From Symbiodinium natans (taxonomy: Eukaryota; Sar; Dinophyceae; Suessiales; Symbiodiniaceae): 64,000 nucleotides of DNA. Shown piece by piece: positions 13,805 to 21,481 of this stretch. Positions within the stretch are counted from its first letter, which is position 1. Each line of letters starts with the position of its first letter. The stretch lies in NCBI GenBank assembly GCA_905221605.1, contig CAJNDS010002718.1, positions 122,001-186,000 of the forward strand, in the 5' to 3' direction. The notes below the pieces were generated by a model. That model searched no databases. It saw nothing but the letters and a program-made list of their open reading frames with translations, and was not told where the DNA came from. The position numbers were made by a program, and so were the translations under genes.

Positions 13805-14756
13805 ACCCAACACAAAAAATGCTCCCCAAGGAGCCAGATCCGTAAGGGCGCCCAGCTGCAGGTGACTTCGACCGTCTGCCCGGCCTCCTTCGGCGGCTCA
13901 CCGAGGCGCATGGGCTTTCAAGCTTAATATTAAAAGACAAATATGTACTTATGTAGTAATGTAGCCATATACTTATATACTAATATAGAAGTATAAGCTA
14001 TATAGTAATATAGCAACATGGGAATATATTAGTGTAAGAATGCAAAAAATAGTAATAAGCTAGGAATACATTAACGTAGCATGTGCTTGTGGGTTCTGGG
14101 ACCCGCGCCAGCTGGACTCGTAGGGCTTCCCCTTCGGCTTTGGAGATGAGGTAGCCCGGAATCCTGGCTTTGGTTCAGCGTTTCGGGTTTAGGGTTTAGG
14201 GCCTTTAGGGTTTAGGGCTTTTCAGGTTTAGGGTTTAGGGTTTGGGGTTGGGGTTGAGGGTTTAGGGCTTCGGGCTCAAGACCCCTAAATACGAACCTTA
14301 TACTAAGCTGGGGGTTGGTCGGTGGCCTGTCAGCGCCAGATCCCAACCAGCGCGCAATTCTCTAAATCGTAAACCTCTAAACTCTCTCTATGAAAGGGTG
14401 CTTCCCCTCAACAGGAGTACCCCGAGTACAACCCCCAAAAATACAAAAATCCTTACTCTAGAAACCTAGTACTAGGTTGCCCAGAAACCTAGGATGAAAA
14501 AAGGGTCCCTCTTTTGCTTTATGAAGTTTGCAAGGGCGCGGGAACAACCCCAAAAGGGGAATAAGCGCACGACTGGGCATCCTAGACCAGCAGTTGCGGA
14601 CTCACCCTAAACCCTAAACCCTAAACCCCTCAACCCCTAAACCCCTAAAACCTTAAACTCCAGGAGTGTCCTGGGGTTTGAAAATGGACCGGGAACTGCC
14701 AGGATGGCTGTGACTTGCACGTCCACCTTGGCTGGAGGAATGGCTTCGAAGTGCAA

Positions 14757-14799
<43 letters not shown>

Positions 14800-17700
14800 C
14801 ATATATATACAGAAATACAAATAAATACATACATATACATAATTACACAAACGAAAAAATATGTGTATGTATGTATATATATATATATATGGTCAGTGCT
14901 CAAAATTGTGGTCCCTTTTTGGGGTACCTCAAATCTACTAATAGTATATACAGGGATCCAAAACAGCGACCATCACTTCGAGAAGTCACAACCTATATAT
15001 ATATATATATATATACACATGTATATATATATATACATATACACGGTTGCAGAGAGTTCATGGCCAGCGATCTGACCGAACAGTATGTTTCCCGAGCGAT
15101 GTGCATTGCGGTAGGCCGCTCTGGCTGCTTCAGGGGCTCAAGGGCTTATGTCTCCGAATGACGGATGAGCCTGCCATATTGTTCCCTGTCAGGCAAGAGA
15201 CCATGGCCTAGACTCTAGACTTTCGCGAAGGTAGCGGATGCAAAGGAGGTTGGCCGCCCAAACTAGCAAGTCCAGGAAGCACCCAAACCAACCCTAAACC
15301 CTAAACCCTAAACTCTAAACTCTAAACCCTAAACCCCAAACCCTAAACCCTAAACCCAAGAAAATCCCAGCAAGTGAGCGGCGGTGTCGAAGATCAGCAC
15401 AGCCTCGGCGCCGGCATCTTCTGCCAGCAGCACCTCTTTTGGGCTCTCAGATTAAGAATCTTTGGGGCCCTGAATGGGGTTTAGGGTTTAGGGTTTAGGG
15501 TTTAGGGTTTAGGGTTTAGGGTTTAGGGTTTAGGGTTTAGGGTTTAGGGTTTAGGGTTTAGGGTTTAGGGCTCAAAACCCCCTAACCGATCTTGTCCCTA
15601 AACCTCCCTGAGTTCATGAACAAACTAAGGTATATTTGTGAACGGGGGCTTCAGGGAGCCAAAAAGACTTGGCTACTAAGGCGTACAAGTATCACGAAGA
15701 AGGGGTGCTTGCGGCTTAGGGCTGATTAGCGTCGATCGAGACTGTTGAAAGTGAGACTCAAGATTTACAGTAGGGCCCACCGGGTGTATCTTGCACCCAA
15801 GTTTCCGCAAAGCCATCACAACAAGAGACGAACCCTCGAATGAAGCCCTGAACCCTCAAGTCTGCTTTGGGGTTTCAAGTCACCCTCAAGTCGGGGCGAA
15901 CCCTAGCCCCCAAGCAGGAACCCTCTGGTCGTAGCCCTCTGCCCTAAAGCCTGCATGGTCAGTTGCTCGTGTGTTTGGGGCCCCTGGCTTATTTGCCCTA
16001 AACCCTCAACCCCATAGTCAAGTGAACCCACAGGCGGGAGCCGGGAACCTTCCACGCGAAAAAGCAGCCCCCCCGCTGGATCAGCGCAATCCTGGTTCAG
16101 GGCTTCGGGTTGAAGAGATTCGGGTACATAGGGCTTTCAGGACTTAGGCCCCTACATTGGGGGGAGGGGTTAGACCGAGTTGGGCTCGGTGTATTTCTTT
16201 CGTGGCTGGCCAATTCATGCTGACCCGGGAGAGAAAACCTTAACCCAACCCGTCTCCGCTTTTGGTTGCCCCCTAGTCACCCTAGTCGGGCGCCATTCGA
16301 AGGGGACAGGCATCCTTTGACTGATTTGGGCGCTTAAGCGCCGTGCAGGGTGCTCCATCAACTGCGGGCTCATGAGCGGTGGTCGAACTTTGTGGGAATG
16401 GAATATGGGGATTTCAGCGAAACAGGGGTACCCCGGAACCCCCAAAAAAGTGGTCACCCCTATTTTCGGAAACCCCCATCTAGGGTGCGAGGGCTTCCCT
16501 AAGCCACCCCCAAGCCCTCAAACCAGCAACAACCCCCTCAACCTCGCAGCTGCTGGCCCAAGGCGCTGTCCCAAAAAGTAACCTGCGGCATGCTCGCTGC
16601 ATCCGTTGAGGTTGCCCTCTCCTGGAACTTTCGGGGTCTATTTGGGGGATTCTTGGGGGTTGGAGGCGGCGTATGAGCAGTGGATGAACAGTTCTCTTTT
16701 CCAGGAATTCCTGTACTCAAAACAACACCAAAGCAGAAGGAGCACGAGGGCTCCATTTCCCTGCGAGTTTCGGGGTTCTACCAGCTTTCAAGAAAGGGGG
16801 TTTTACGGTCTGAGGTCTTGGGGCTGGCTCTTTCAGCTTTGGGTTTTTAGGGCTTCGCGTTCCAGGGGGGAGGGGTTCGGGCCGGTTCAGGCTTCGGGTT
16901 TAGGGATTAGGGTTTAGGGTTTGGGGTTGAGGGTTAAGGGTTTAGGGTTTAGGTTCCCATGCATTCTGCATCTCCGCTGCCCAACTCTAGCGATGCTTCG
17001 GGTTCAGTTCATGCTACTTCTCACCGGAAATAACGATAACGGCAACAATGCCTCGCGTGAAAACGCCCAAGGCAGCGTAATTGGGGCGCGTATACTTGGG
17101 TTAAAGTACAGGCATCATTGGGTTGATTCCCCCAACCAAAAAATACTGTACATGTACATATATATATATACATATATACATATATACATATATACATATA
17201 TACATATATACATATATACATATATACATATATACATGTATACATATATACAGAAATACATATATACATATATACATATATACATATATGTATATATATA
17301 TATGTATACATATATATATATATATAAACACAGTACCCGCCCCCGGGTTTAGGGTTTAGGGCTTCGGGCTTAGGGTTTAGGGCTTAGGGTTTAGGGCTTA
17401 GGGTTTAGGGCTAAGGGCTTAGGGTTTAGGGGCCCCTCCTGGGAGTCGCAGTGGCGCGGTGGCACTCGAGGGGCTCCCTGGGGTCCTAGGCTGCAGCTGG
17501 GATCTCAACTTGTGGTTTGGGGTTGAAGGTTTTGCAAAGGGGCGAAGAGGTTTAACTAGGGTTTAGGGTTTAGGGTTTAGGGTTTAGGGTTTAGGGTTTA
17601 GGGTTTAGGGTTTAGGGTTTAGGGTTTGGGGTTGAAGGCGCTAGGGTTTTAGGGTTTTAGAGTATTTGGCTTTTCGGAGTTGAGATTCGGGAAGGGTTGA

Positions 17701-19256
17701 TAGTTTGGGGCTTTCCTCCAAACAAGAAGCACTGTCCCTGGTGCAGACCTAGAACCTTTCGGCCTGAATCCTCCACGCACCACGCCCAGACCCTCAACAG
17801 ATCCCGAATTTCGAGGGCACGCTGCCCCACGCAACATCCGATCCACGACCCGCTGTAGGCCACCCAGGGAATTTTAACACGGCAGTGGGCTCAAGCAGAT
17901 TGAATCGACTTCATGACATACCCTCAACGCCAACCCAAAACCGTAAACCCTGTCACCTTTGACCCTTTAAACTCATAACCCTATATACCTTTCACCCTAT
18001 AACCCCCTCACCCCATAACCCTATAACCCTAAACCCTAGAAGCCCTGAAGCCTTGGCCCTAAACCCTAAACCCTAAACCCTAAACCCGAAACCCTAGACC
18101 CTAAAACCTACCCCCTAAACCCCCTAAACCCCCTAAACCCCCTAAACCCCCTAAACCCCCTAAACCCCCTAAACCCCCTAAACCCCCTAAACCCTAAACG
18201 GGTTAGCAACCCTCTGTACACGTCGCGGCGTCGACAGGAGCGGCTCCCACTCGGCAGTGGCGCAGGGCTGGAAGTGGCGAATCTTCCTTGGCTTGTTTAG
18301 GGTTTAGGGTTTAGGGTGCAGGGTTTAGGGTTTAGGGTTTAGGGTTTAAGGTTTAGGGTTTAGAGTTTAGGGTTTAGGGGATCACCCACACAGACTGGGG
18401 TTCGGGGCGTTAAGGGTGTAGGACCCACACAGAAAAACAAAGACAAAAACCCTAAGGCCCTGAACTCCCGATACTCCCTAAACGTCACAATAGCGGGGGT
18501 GTTTCAGGGTTCAGGCCTCCAACAGGACTTCCCGAGATGAGGCTGCAAGATCTGTAAGGCAGCCACTCAACTTAGGGCTTAGGGTTTAGGGTTTAGGGTT
18601 TAGGGTTTAGGGTTTAGGGTTTAGGGTTTAGGGTTTAAGGTTTAGGGTTTTGGAGTTGCAGAGTCCAATTCAGAGGCTTGCTGTGCTTTTGCTGACAGAG
18701 GGGTAGCTTGCGTGGGGGTGTGTTGAGGAAGATGAGGACCGTTTACGTCGCATCGTTGGGGTTCATGGGCCGAAACCGACTCCCCAACAAAACGAACATA
18801 ACTCACACAGCATGCAAACTCCGCCACAAGGTACCCAGCCATGACTTCCCCACAGCCGCTCCACTTGCTGGTCTCGATCGCAGGGCCCGCCTGTCAAACA
18901 ACACGGCGGGTGCAACGAAGCCCTCAGCAAGGGGTTACAAGGTTACGGGTGTAGCGCTTATAGGGTTTGGAGTTTAGGCTTGGGAGGCATTGGGGCTTAC
19001 AGCTTATCGTGACTTTCGGCTTGGTGTTTTCAAGGCTTTCGGCCTATACGGCAAGATAGGGCTCCCATAAGAATCGGTTGCGTTGCATCTTCGCCCTACG
19101 ATGCTTTACGGGTTTATGGTTTTAGGGGCTGATGCAACCTTTCGCTTCCAGTCCCGGCCCCCTAAAAGAAGCCTAAACCCGAACTGCCTGTGCCGTGCCA
19201 ATGATGCCAAGGACCAGAGGCGAAAACCGCACCAGCCATTGGCACAGGGCACGCAT
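1..19256 (-). CDS. Gene A: secreted/membrane multidomain protein with PA domain and Cys-rich modules (3' end outside window)
   Basis: I join about 29 exons (mean near 65 nt, about 640 codons) over 19 kb; roughly 10% of the locus is coding. The order is signal peptide (19256), protease-associated (PA) domain split over exons 17485-14103, a stretch with a WVIDVID-type beta-strand pattern, a sandwich module with [27 protein letters not shown] and [17 protein letters not shown] patterns like those of extracellular proteases and surface proteins, then a Cys-rich module ending ACCLCGGG and a CPANSHG module. Phases agree without a break from 19256 to 14103 and from 10281 to 515, apart from a one-base ambiguity at 6449/6050. 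Seen: motifs, phases, splice sites. Inferred: a secreted or membrane-anchored surface protein, perhaps a peptidase relative; no catalytic residues were found. Weak links are 12122-11557 and 11557-10903. Confidence 0.75.
32..101 (-). CDS. Gene A exon 29 (CPANSHG module, 3' end unclear)
   Basis: CCAAG|GC acceptor, phase 0. Reads [20 protein letters not shown], like the start of dinoflagellate CPANSxG..C.C.AGF repeats. The donor is hidden in the array, and the gene continues beyond base 1. Confidence 0.6.
432..491 (-). repeat. (CCCTAAA)n interstitial telomeric array
   Basis: Near-perfect array directly left of gene A exon 28; in gene sense it is the TTTAGGG arm just after the donor. Confidence 0.9.
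515..601 (-). CDS. Gene A exon 28 (Cys-rich module, part 2)
   Basis: CCACAG|GAC acceptor, CAG|GA donor, 29 codons. Reads [20 protein letters not shown] and on, completing [19 protein letters not shown] across a 4-kb intron. Confidence 0.85.
602..1716 (-). other. Gene A intron 27, proximal part
   Basis: The 4-kb intron 602-4604 begins (sense orientation) at 4604 and ends at 602. This part carries the TTTAGGG array at 616-745 and otherwise non-repetitive sequence with no credible exon. Confidence 0.6.
616..745 (+). repeat. (TTTAGGG)n array with TTTCGGG and TGTAGGG variants
   Basis: Directly right of gene A exon 28; in gene sense the CCCTAAA arm before the acceptor. Confidence 0.9.
2040..2240. 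repeat. CAAAAATC / GATTTTTG palindromic minisatellite
   Basis: About ten CAAAAATC-type units, a short spacer, then the same units inverted. Shadow ORFs reading FGFLDFWIF come from it. An inverted twin is at 3636-3755. Confidence 0.8.
2302..2625 (+). repeat. Direct repeat copy 1 inside foldback element
   Basis: Starts CACTAAATTCACAGGATAT and continues through GTTATGCACAGG and TTTGCCAATATCTA. It aligns along its whole length with 3062-3382, with scattered substitutions and small indels. Confidence 0.75.
3062..3382 (+). repeat. Direct repeat copy 2 inside foldback element
   Basis: Partner of 2302-2625, same orientation, about 440 bp apart. Confidence 0.75.
4605..4716 (-). CDS. Gene A exon 27 (dinoflagellate Cys-rich module, part 1)
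   Basis: CGTCAG|G acceptor. CCAG|GAC donor is repeated in the next acceptor ACAG|GACTGG. Reads [20 protein letters not shown] then [17 protein letters not shown], the W-x-DxxGNxCxDY...GYGPxW...WGTF pattern that precedes ACCxCGGG. Confidence 0.85.
5353..5407 (-). CDS. Gene A exon 26 (Cys-rich)
   Basis: CCCAG|GC acceptor, AAG|GT donor. Reads [17 protein letters not shown], in phase both sides. Confidence 0.65.
6001..6050 (-). CDS. Gene A exon 25 (Cys-rich)
   Basis: CCAG|G acceptor, GT donor. Reads [16 protein letters not shown]. In phase with exon 26. Confidence 0.6.
6449..6484 (-). CDS. Gene A exon 24 (after a 45-nt candidate intron)
   Basis: GACAG|GAA acceptor, 12 codons [12 protein letters not shown]. 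Only 45 nt separate it from exon 23; that gap is mostly CCCTAAA repeat and contains TAA in frame. Confidence 0.45.
6530..6624 (-). CDS. Gene A exon 23
   Basis: TACAG|GCG acceptor. Reads [20 protein letters not shown] then [11 protein letters not shown]. In phase with exon 22. Confidence 0.7.
6977..7049 (-). CDS. Gene A exon 22
   Basis: CAAG|GAG acceptor, GC donor. Reads [20 protein letters not shown] then RRNI. Confidence 0.7.
7384..7476 (-). CDS. Gene A exon 21
   Basis: CCCAG|GTG acceptor, GAG|GC donor, 31 codons. Reads [20 protein letters not shown] then [11 protein letters not shown]; this resembles the Ig-like repeat pattern W-x-x-x-G-x-ippg-s-x-x-ltf. Confidence 0.75.
8013..8088 (-). 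CDS. Gene A exon 20
   Basis: CCCAG|G acceptor. The CCTG|GTGG donor repeats in the next acceptor CCCAG|GTGG. Reads [20 protein letters not shown] then MGPPL. Confidence 0.65.
8467..8537 (-). CDS. Gene A exon 19
   Basis: CGGAG|GAC acceptor repeats the GGAG|GA donor of exon 18. Reads [20 protein letters not shown] then SGA. GT donor. Confidence 0.7.
8960..9031 (-). CDS. Gene A exon 18
   Basis: AGAG|GA acceptor, GGAG|GA donor, 24 codons: [20 protein letters not shown] then VLLE. The [12 protein letters not shown] strand matches the tFQviLyedGeI pattern of the same module. Confidence 0.75.
9475..9519 (-). CDS. Gene A exon 17
   Basis: CGCAG acceptor, GT donor, 15 codons: [15 protein letters not shown], phase 0 both ends. 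A GA donor after MLK is an alternative. Confidence 0.6.
9677..9737 (-). CDS. Gene A exon 16
   Basis: GAAG|GTGG acceptor, GT donor. Reads [20 protein letters not shown]. The join to exon 15 gives IAALWADF, like the IapfWaDl strand of these modules. Confidence 0.7.
10197..10281 (-). CDS. Gene A exon 15
   Basis: CCTAG|GA acceptor, GT donor. Reads [18 protein letters not shown] then TGPHGFIAA. In phase with exons 14 and 16. Confidence 0.7.
10303..10556 (+). repeat. Variant array dominated by the 9-mer TTTATAGGG
   Basis: Begins with a few TTTAGGG units, then the 9-mer. A 9-nt period stays in frame, which explains the YRVYRV and GFIGFI shadow ORFs. Confidence 0.9.
10809..10903 (-). CDS. Gene A exon 14 (sandwich module)
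   Basis: AAG|G acceptor, GA donor. Reads [20 protein letters not shown] then [11 protein letters not shown]. The PLPFSFPHY pattern resembles the lPFsFpfYG strand of extracellular beta-sandwich modules. Confidence 0.7.
11047..11104 (-). CDS. Gene A candidate exon 13
   Basis: TTTAG acceptor taken from the repeat itself. One frame reads [14 protein letters not shown]. No convincing donor, so this is tentative. Confidence 0.25.
11471..11557 (-). CDS. Gene A exon 12
   Basis: TACAG|GTG acceptor, GT donor, 29 codons. Reads [20 protein letters not shown] and on. Lies in a clean CCCTAAA-exon-TTTAGGG island. Confidence 0.65.
12037..12122 (-). CDS. Gene A exon 11
   Basis: ACCAG|G acceptor, TTAG|GT donor. 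Reads [20 protein letters not shown] and on; only one frame is open. Its end phase does not fit exon 12, so an exon may be missing between them. Confidence 0.65.
12516..12554 (-). CDS. Gene A exon 10
   Basis: GCAG|GCC acceptor and CAG|GCC donor, phase 0, 13 codons: [13 protein letters not shown]. With exon 11 it gives [17 protein letters not shown], like a beta-sandwich strand pair. Confidence 0.6.
12577..12825 (+). repeat. Variant array dominated by the 8-mer TTTTAGGG
   Basis: Mostly TTTTAGGG (the Chlamydomonas-type telomere unit) with TTTTGGGG and TTTTAGGGG variants; bounds gene A exon 10. Confidence 0.9.
12916..13026. mobile_element. MITE family E (single palindromic copy)
   Basis: Arms ATTCGCTTAAGAACCCTAAA and TTTTAGGG(n)TTCTTAAGCAAT are inverted; AT-rich centre. 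Confidence 0.55.
13113..13198 (-). repeat. (CCCTAAA)n array
   Basis: About eleven near-perfect units inside a gene A intron. Confidence 0.9.
13592..13689. mobile_element. MITE family A, copy 1
   Basis: About 98-bp imperfect palindrome; right arm reads ACTGTTAGTATAAGGGGGAA then CATCCC. Same family as 40641, 58561 and 62877. Confidence 0.75.
13702..13808 (-). repeat. Mixed CCCCAAA / CCCTAAA / CCCTCAA array
   Basis: Three variant sub-blocks in a row, abutting gene A exon 9. Confidence 0.85.
13814..13914 (-). CDS. Gene A exon 9 (3' boundary uncertain)
   Basis: AAAG acceptor in phase with exon 8. Reads [20 protein letters not shown] and stays open further. Two ends are possible: GAG|GCC at 13885, which matches the next exon in phase and shares AGGCC with its acceptor, or GT at 13814. 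Confidence 0.5.
13926..14080. repeat. AT-rich degenerate tandem (ATATAGTAATATAG-like)
   Basis: Repeated TAATATAG, TAATGTAG and ACTTATATACT motifs within a gene A intron. Confidence 0.5.
14103..14163 (-). CDS. Gene A exon 8 (PA domain)
   Basis: CCAG|G acceptor, GT donor. Reads [18 protein letters not shown], matching the PA segment usually seen as IPvvmISkadGeaLlaaL. Confidence 0.8.
14755..14890. repeat. (TA)n / (ATAC)n microsatellite
   Basis: Alternating TATATATA and ATACATAT tracts. All YIYIYI shadow ORFs here are artefacts. Confidence 0.9.
14891..14990. mobile_element. MITE family C, copy 1
   Basis: Starts GGTCAGTGCTCAAAATTGTG, ends with its degenerate inverse; sits between two TA microsatellites. 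Relatives at 26256 and 47818. Confidence 0.6.
15372..15433 (-). CDS. Gene A exon 7 (PA domain)
   Basis: GAG|G acceptor, GC donor. Reads [20 protein letters not shown]; AGAxAVLI is the PA-domain segment that follows the CxF motif. Confidence 0.8.
15477..15571 (+). repeat. (TTTAGGG)n array
   Basis: About thirteen perfect units directly right of gene A exon 7. Confidence 0.95.
16049..16091 (-). CDS. Gene A exon 6 (PA domain core)
   Basis: Reads [14 protein letters not shown], the PA-domain signature (family pattern IALVqRGgCsF). CCAG|G acceptor, AAG|GT donor; exactly in phase with both neighbours. Confidence 0.8.
16567..16621 (-). CDS. Gene A exon 5 (PA domain)
   Basis: CCAG|GA acceptor. Reads [18 protein letters not shown]; the GCS cysteine and following strand fit the part of PA domains that precedes IALIQRG. 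Confidence 0.6.
17155..17325. repeat. (TATATACA)n microsatellite
   Basis: Long TATATACA tract within a gene A intron. Confidence 0.95.
17343..17432 (+). repeat. (TTTAGGG)n array with CTTAGGG variants
   Basis: Abuts gene A exon 4 on its left. Confidence 0.9.
17439..17485 (-). CDS. Gene A exon 4 (start of PA region)
   Basis: CCTAG|G acceptor. Donor CCCAG|GAGGGG matches the next acceptor TCCAG|GAGAGG, a target-duplication-like pair. Phase-matched frame reads [10 protein letters not shown]. Confidence 0.5.
17556..17630 (+). repeat. (TTTAGGG)n array
   Basis: Right flank of gene A exon 4. Confidence 0.9.
18058..18200 (-). repeat. (CCCTAAA)n then (CCCCCTAAA)-type array
   Basis: Left flank of gene A exon 3; the second half is a homogeneous block with two extra cytosines per unit. 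Confidence 0.9.
18215..18286 (-). CDS. Gene A exon 3
   Basis: CCAAG|G acceptor and GA donor. Flanked by CCCTAAA on the left and TTTAGGG on the right. The phase-matched frame reads [18 protein letters not shown]; the two other frames are also open, so the frame rests on phase. Confidence 0.45.
18297..18380 (+). repeat. (TTTAGGG)n array
   Basis: Right flank of gene A exon 3. Confidence 0.9.
18517..18551 (-). CDS. Gene A exon 2
   Basis: TTACAG acceptor, AG|GC donor, 11 codons plus 2 nt. Reads [11 protein letters not shown]. Called mainly because it joins exon 1 and exon 3 in phase. Confidence 0.4.
18572..18650 (+). repeat. (TTTAGGG)n array
   Basis: Right flank of gene A exon 2. Confidence 0.9.
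19188..19256 (-). CDS. Gene A exon 1: signal peptide
   Basis: Starts ATG at 19256, just after AACAG|C, a possible trans-splice acceptor. The peptide [20 protein letters not shown], followed by TAQ, is a classic signal peptide (basic n-region, hydrophobic core, AQA-like cleavage site). Ends at CAG|GC in phase 0. A GT donor 9 nt further is an alternative. Confidence 0.65.
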
Positions 19257-19820
19257 GCTGTTGCACCCATGACGAGGTCTTAGGGCTTAGGGTTTGCATG
19301 ACTTAGGGCTTTTTTTGCGGGGTTTAGGGTTTAGGGTATAGGGTATAGGATATGAGGTGTTCGGGATCTGCAGACGGTGACTTGCCCGGGATTTGGAGGA
19401 AGGAACCTCACATCCGCAGCAGGCTTGAATTGCTTGGGATGTTAGGGCGCCAGGAGCCTAGAATTCGGGAAACTGGAAAGCTGTGGGGGTCTATGAATCA
19501 AGGTTGGGGAAGGCTTTCGGGGATGTACAGGAATTACAGGAATTTGGATCTCATGGGAAGGGGGGGGGATCCAAACAAAGTTTGCTGCGAGCCGGAGTCA
19601 ACGATGAGAGCATGCCAGTCTGCGAAACCTCAAACCCTGAAGCCCAAACCCTCAGATTTCGGGTTTACCTGGGTTTAGGGTTTAGGGTTGAGGGTTTTCA
19701 AACCAGCGGCCCTAACACCCCTAAACCCAAATGAACTTGACACCCCTGAACGCCCTTCCCACCCGGGCCGAGAAGCCCTCCAACCAAGCGCTTGGCATCC
19801 TCGCTCTGTCTGAATGATTC
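19257..19820. other. Upstream of gene A: no firm gene
   Basis: Holds degenerate TTTAGGG motifs. A minus-strand stretch near 19750-19810 reads MPSAWLEGFSARV in one frame and EDAKRLVGGLLGPGGKGV in another; strand and frame cannot be settled. Confidence 0.4.
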
Positions 19821-19824
19821 CTAC

Positions 19825-19920
19825 AAACCGCTACGCCCTAAACCCTAAACCCTAAACCCTAAATCCTAAACCCTATAAACCCTAAACCCTAGACCCCTAA
19901 ACCCCTAAACCCCTGAACCC
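19825..19920 (-). repeat. (CCCTAAA)n array
   Basis: CCCTAAA with CCCCTAAA variants, upstream of gene A. Confidence 0.85.
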
Positions 19921-19927
19921 GCAAAAC

Positions 19928-19970
19928 CAGTTTTGCTCGGTGAATGTGTCACGTTGTGGACTTTGAAGCT
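19928..19970 (-). CDS. Candidate exon downstream of a possible relict spliced leader
   Basis: Minus strand: TTTCCAG acceptor, AGCTTCAAAGTCCACAACGT, GT donor; reads SFKVHNVTHSPSKT. On the plus strand a competing frame reads LLGECVTLWTLKLWKFRG. It could be a 5' exon of gene A's region or a separate gene. Confidence 0.3.
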
Positions 19971-19984
19971 CTGGAAATTCAGGG

Positions 19985-20003
19985 GTGAGCCAAAAATGGC
20001 GAC
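19985..20003 (-). promoter_or_regulatory. Possible relict dinoflagellate spliced-leader sequence
   Basis: The minus strand reads GCCATTTTTGGCTCA, close to the DinoSL core GCCATTTTGGCTCA with one extra T, followed 13 nt later by a CAG acceptor. Relict leaders upstream of genes are known from retroposed dinoflagellate mRNAs. Confidence 0.35.
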
Positions 20004-20257
20004 ATCCCAGAACACTGCCTTCCCCTACTCAAGCACGGGGCAGACTAAGAACCCAAAAAAGGTTACCTAATAATCCTACAAGGGGTTTTATAACAGGAAC
20101 CTACAAACAAGTAGGTTTGGGGTTCTTGAGGAGGGTTTAGGAAAGCACCGCGGCTGTTTTTCCGCGTTCAGCTCAGGGCGTCGCACGCGTTGCTTTCTTG
20201 GCCCTGTCCATCTCTCTCCAAAAGCGCGCAAAGGTCCAGGCTTACATCTCCCAGCCA

Positions 20258-20365
20258 TGCAATATAGGGGCCTTATTAAAATTAGAACAGGGTTTGGGAG
20301 GTTGTTATAGTTTAACTACAAAGGGACCAGAAGGGAATATTACTAGCAATTATTCCGATTCCGAC
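20258..20365. mobile_element. MITE family F, copy 1
   Basis: About 105-bp element: TATAGGGGCCTTA start, GGGAATA...TATTCCGA inverted end. A diverged relative is at 50441. Confidence 0.45.
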
Positions 20366-20779
20366 CGCCCAAAATTTCTCAACTGGCGGCGAGTGCCTGA
20401 TTCAGCACCTCGTCCCTGACATCTGAATGCTGCTCTCGAAACCTCTATAAGTTTCGGAATCAGGGTGGTTAAGGGGGTTTTGGTCTTCAGGGGTCATATA
20501 TAAGGGGTGAAGCCACAAACCCCCCGCCATAATGGGTTGACGGGGGCATCTGGAGGTTGAAGAGAAGGCGTCTTGCTGAGCCTGTCTGCGCGCAAAGTCT
20601 CTGGAGGAGGCCTAGCCATCTTGGCACGCGCTACGTCAGCGCCAGGCTGCTGCCATGGGTGGGGAGGACACAACACCAAGCTCAAACTGCAAATTCTGTG
20701 GCTGGCACGCGCTTTATACACAGGGGGCTTCAAGCTTCCGCATTTTTGGGGGAGGTTGTGCACGACCCACTCACCACGC

Positions 20780-21004
20780 TCACTTCTTCCAGGTTGCTTC
20801 AGCAGGACCTGGTGATGCGTGCTTGTTTTGGGACTTGCTTCCTTGCCTCCTCTCCAACTCCAGTACCATTTGCGTTTGGGGGTTGGGATCTGGTGAAGTG
20901 CTGGAAAGCTTCTGCAGGTTATGAGCACTGACCTCTACAGACCCTTTCACAAGTTTTTCTAGCCTTCGACACATGTCAACTAGGGATTTTAAATGTAAAC
21001 CCAT
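20780..21004 (-). CDS. Candidate single-exon or terminal exon, 74 aa
   Basis: In a 1.1-kb stretch without telomeric repeats, the minus strand stays open for 74 codons. Composition is Lys/Ser/Gln-rich (MCRRLEKLVKGSVEV near the start, PGPAEATWKK at the end, then TGA). No family recognised; plus-strand frames here are also open. Confidence 0.35.
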   Translation of the reverse strand: MGLHLKSLVDMCRRLEKLVKGSVEVSAHNLQKLSSTSPDPNPQTQMVLELERRQGSKSQNKHASPGPAEATWKK

Positions 21005-21240
21005 GTGAGCTTTCTAGCCTTTGACACCATGACAGCCGTGGTCAACACCCACACCCACAGGTCTCGAAACTGACTGTGAGACTACTCCATAAGACTGGGA
21101 CCATATACTCCATACTTCTCTTACGATCAGCGGAATGTCGGTTTTTGGCTCCCTCCGAAAAAAGACTGCCAAAACATAGCTACCAAAACAGGTCCATCAT
21201 GTAAGCTTAGAGAAATGACCCCTAAACCCTAAACCCTCAG

Positions 21241-21360
21241 GCTCCCATGACAATTAGGGGTATCCTGCTTGTCCCTGCAGATGGAGGCTTATACTTCGCT
21301 GCTGATTACCCTGGCCAAAAGAAGGTTGACCTGTCGATCATGGGGCCAAAGTCTGGGTAG
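21241..21360 (+). CDS. Plus-strand terminal exon
   Basis: Directly after CCCTAAACCCTCAG, which acts as acceptor, the plus strand reads APMTIRGILLVPADGGLYFA then ADYPGQKKVDLSIMGPKSG and TAG. The minus frames are poor. This would make a short plus-strand gene convergent with gene D. A GG|GTAGG donor near 21357 is the alternative to termination. Confidence 0.5.
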   Translation, partial: APMTIRGILLVPADGGLYFAADYPGQKKVDLSIMGPKSG

Positions 21361-21481
21361 GAGTATACCCCACAAAAGGTTTTTTTTTTCCAGGGTTGCC
21401 TACTCAGCTACTGGGGCATAATTTCTCAGGAGCTTCTGCTTGTGGTGTGACTTTCCAGGGCTGTCTGGGCCTGCGGATGTG

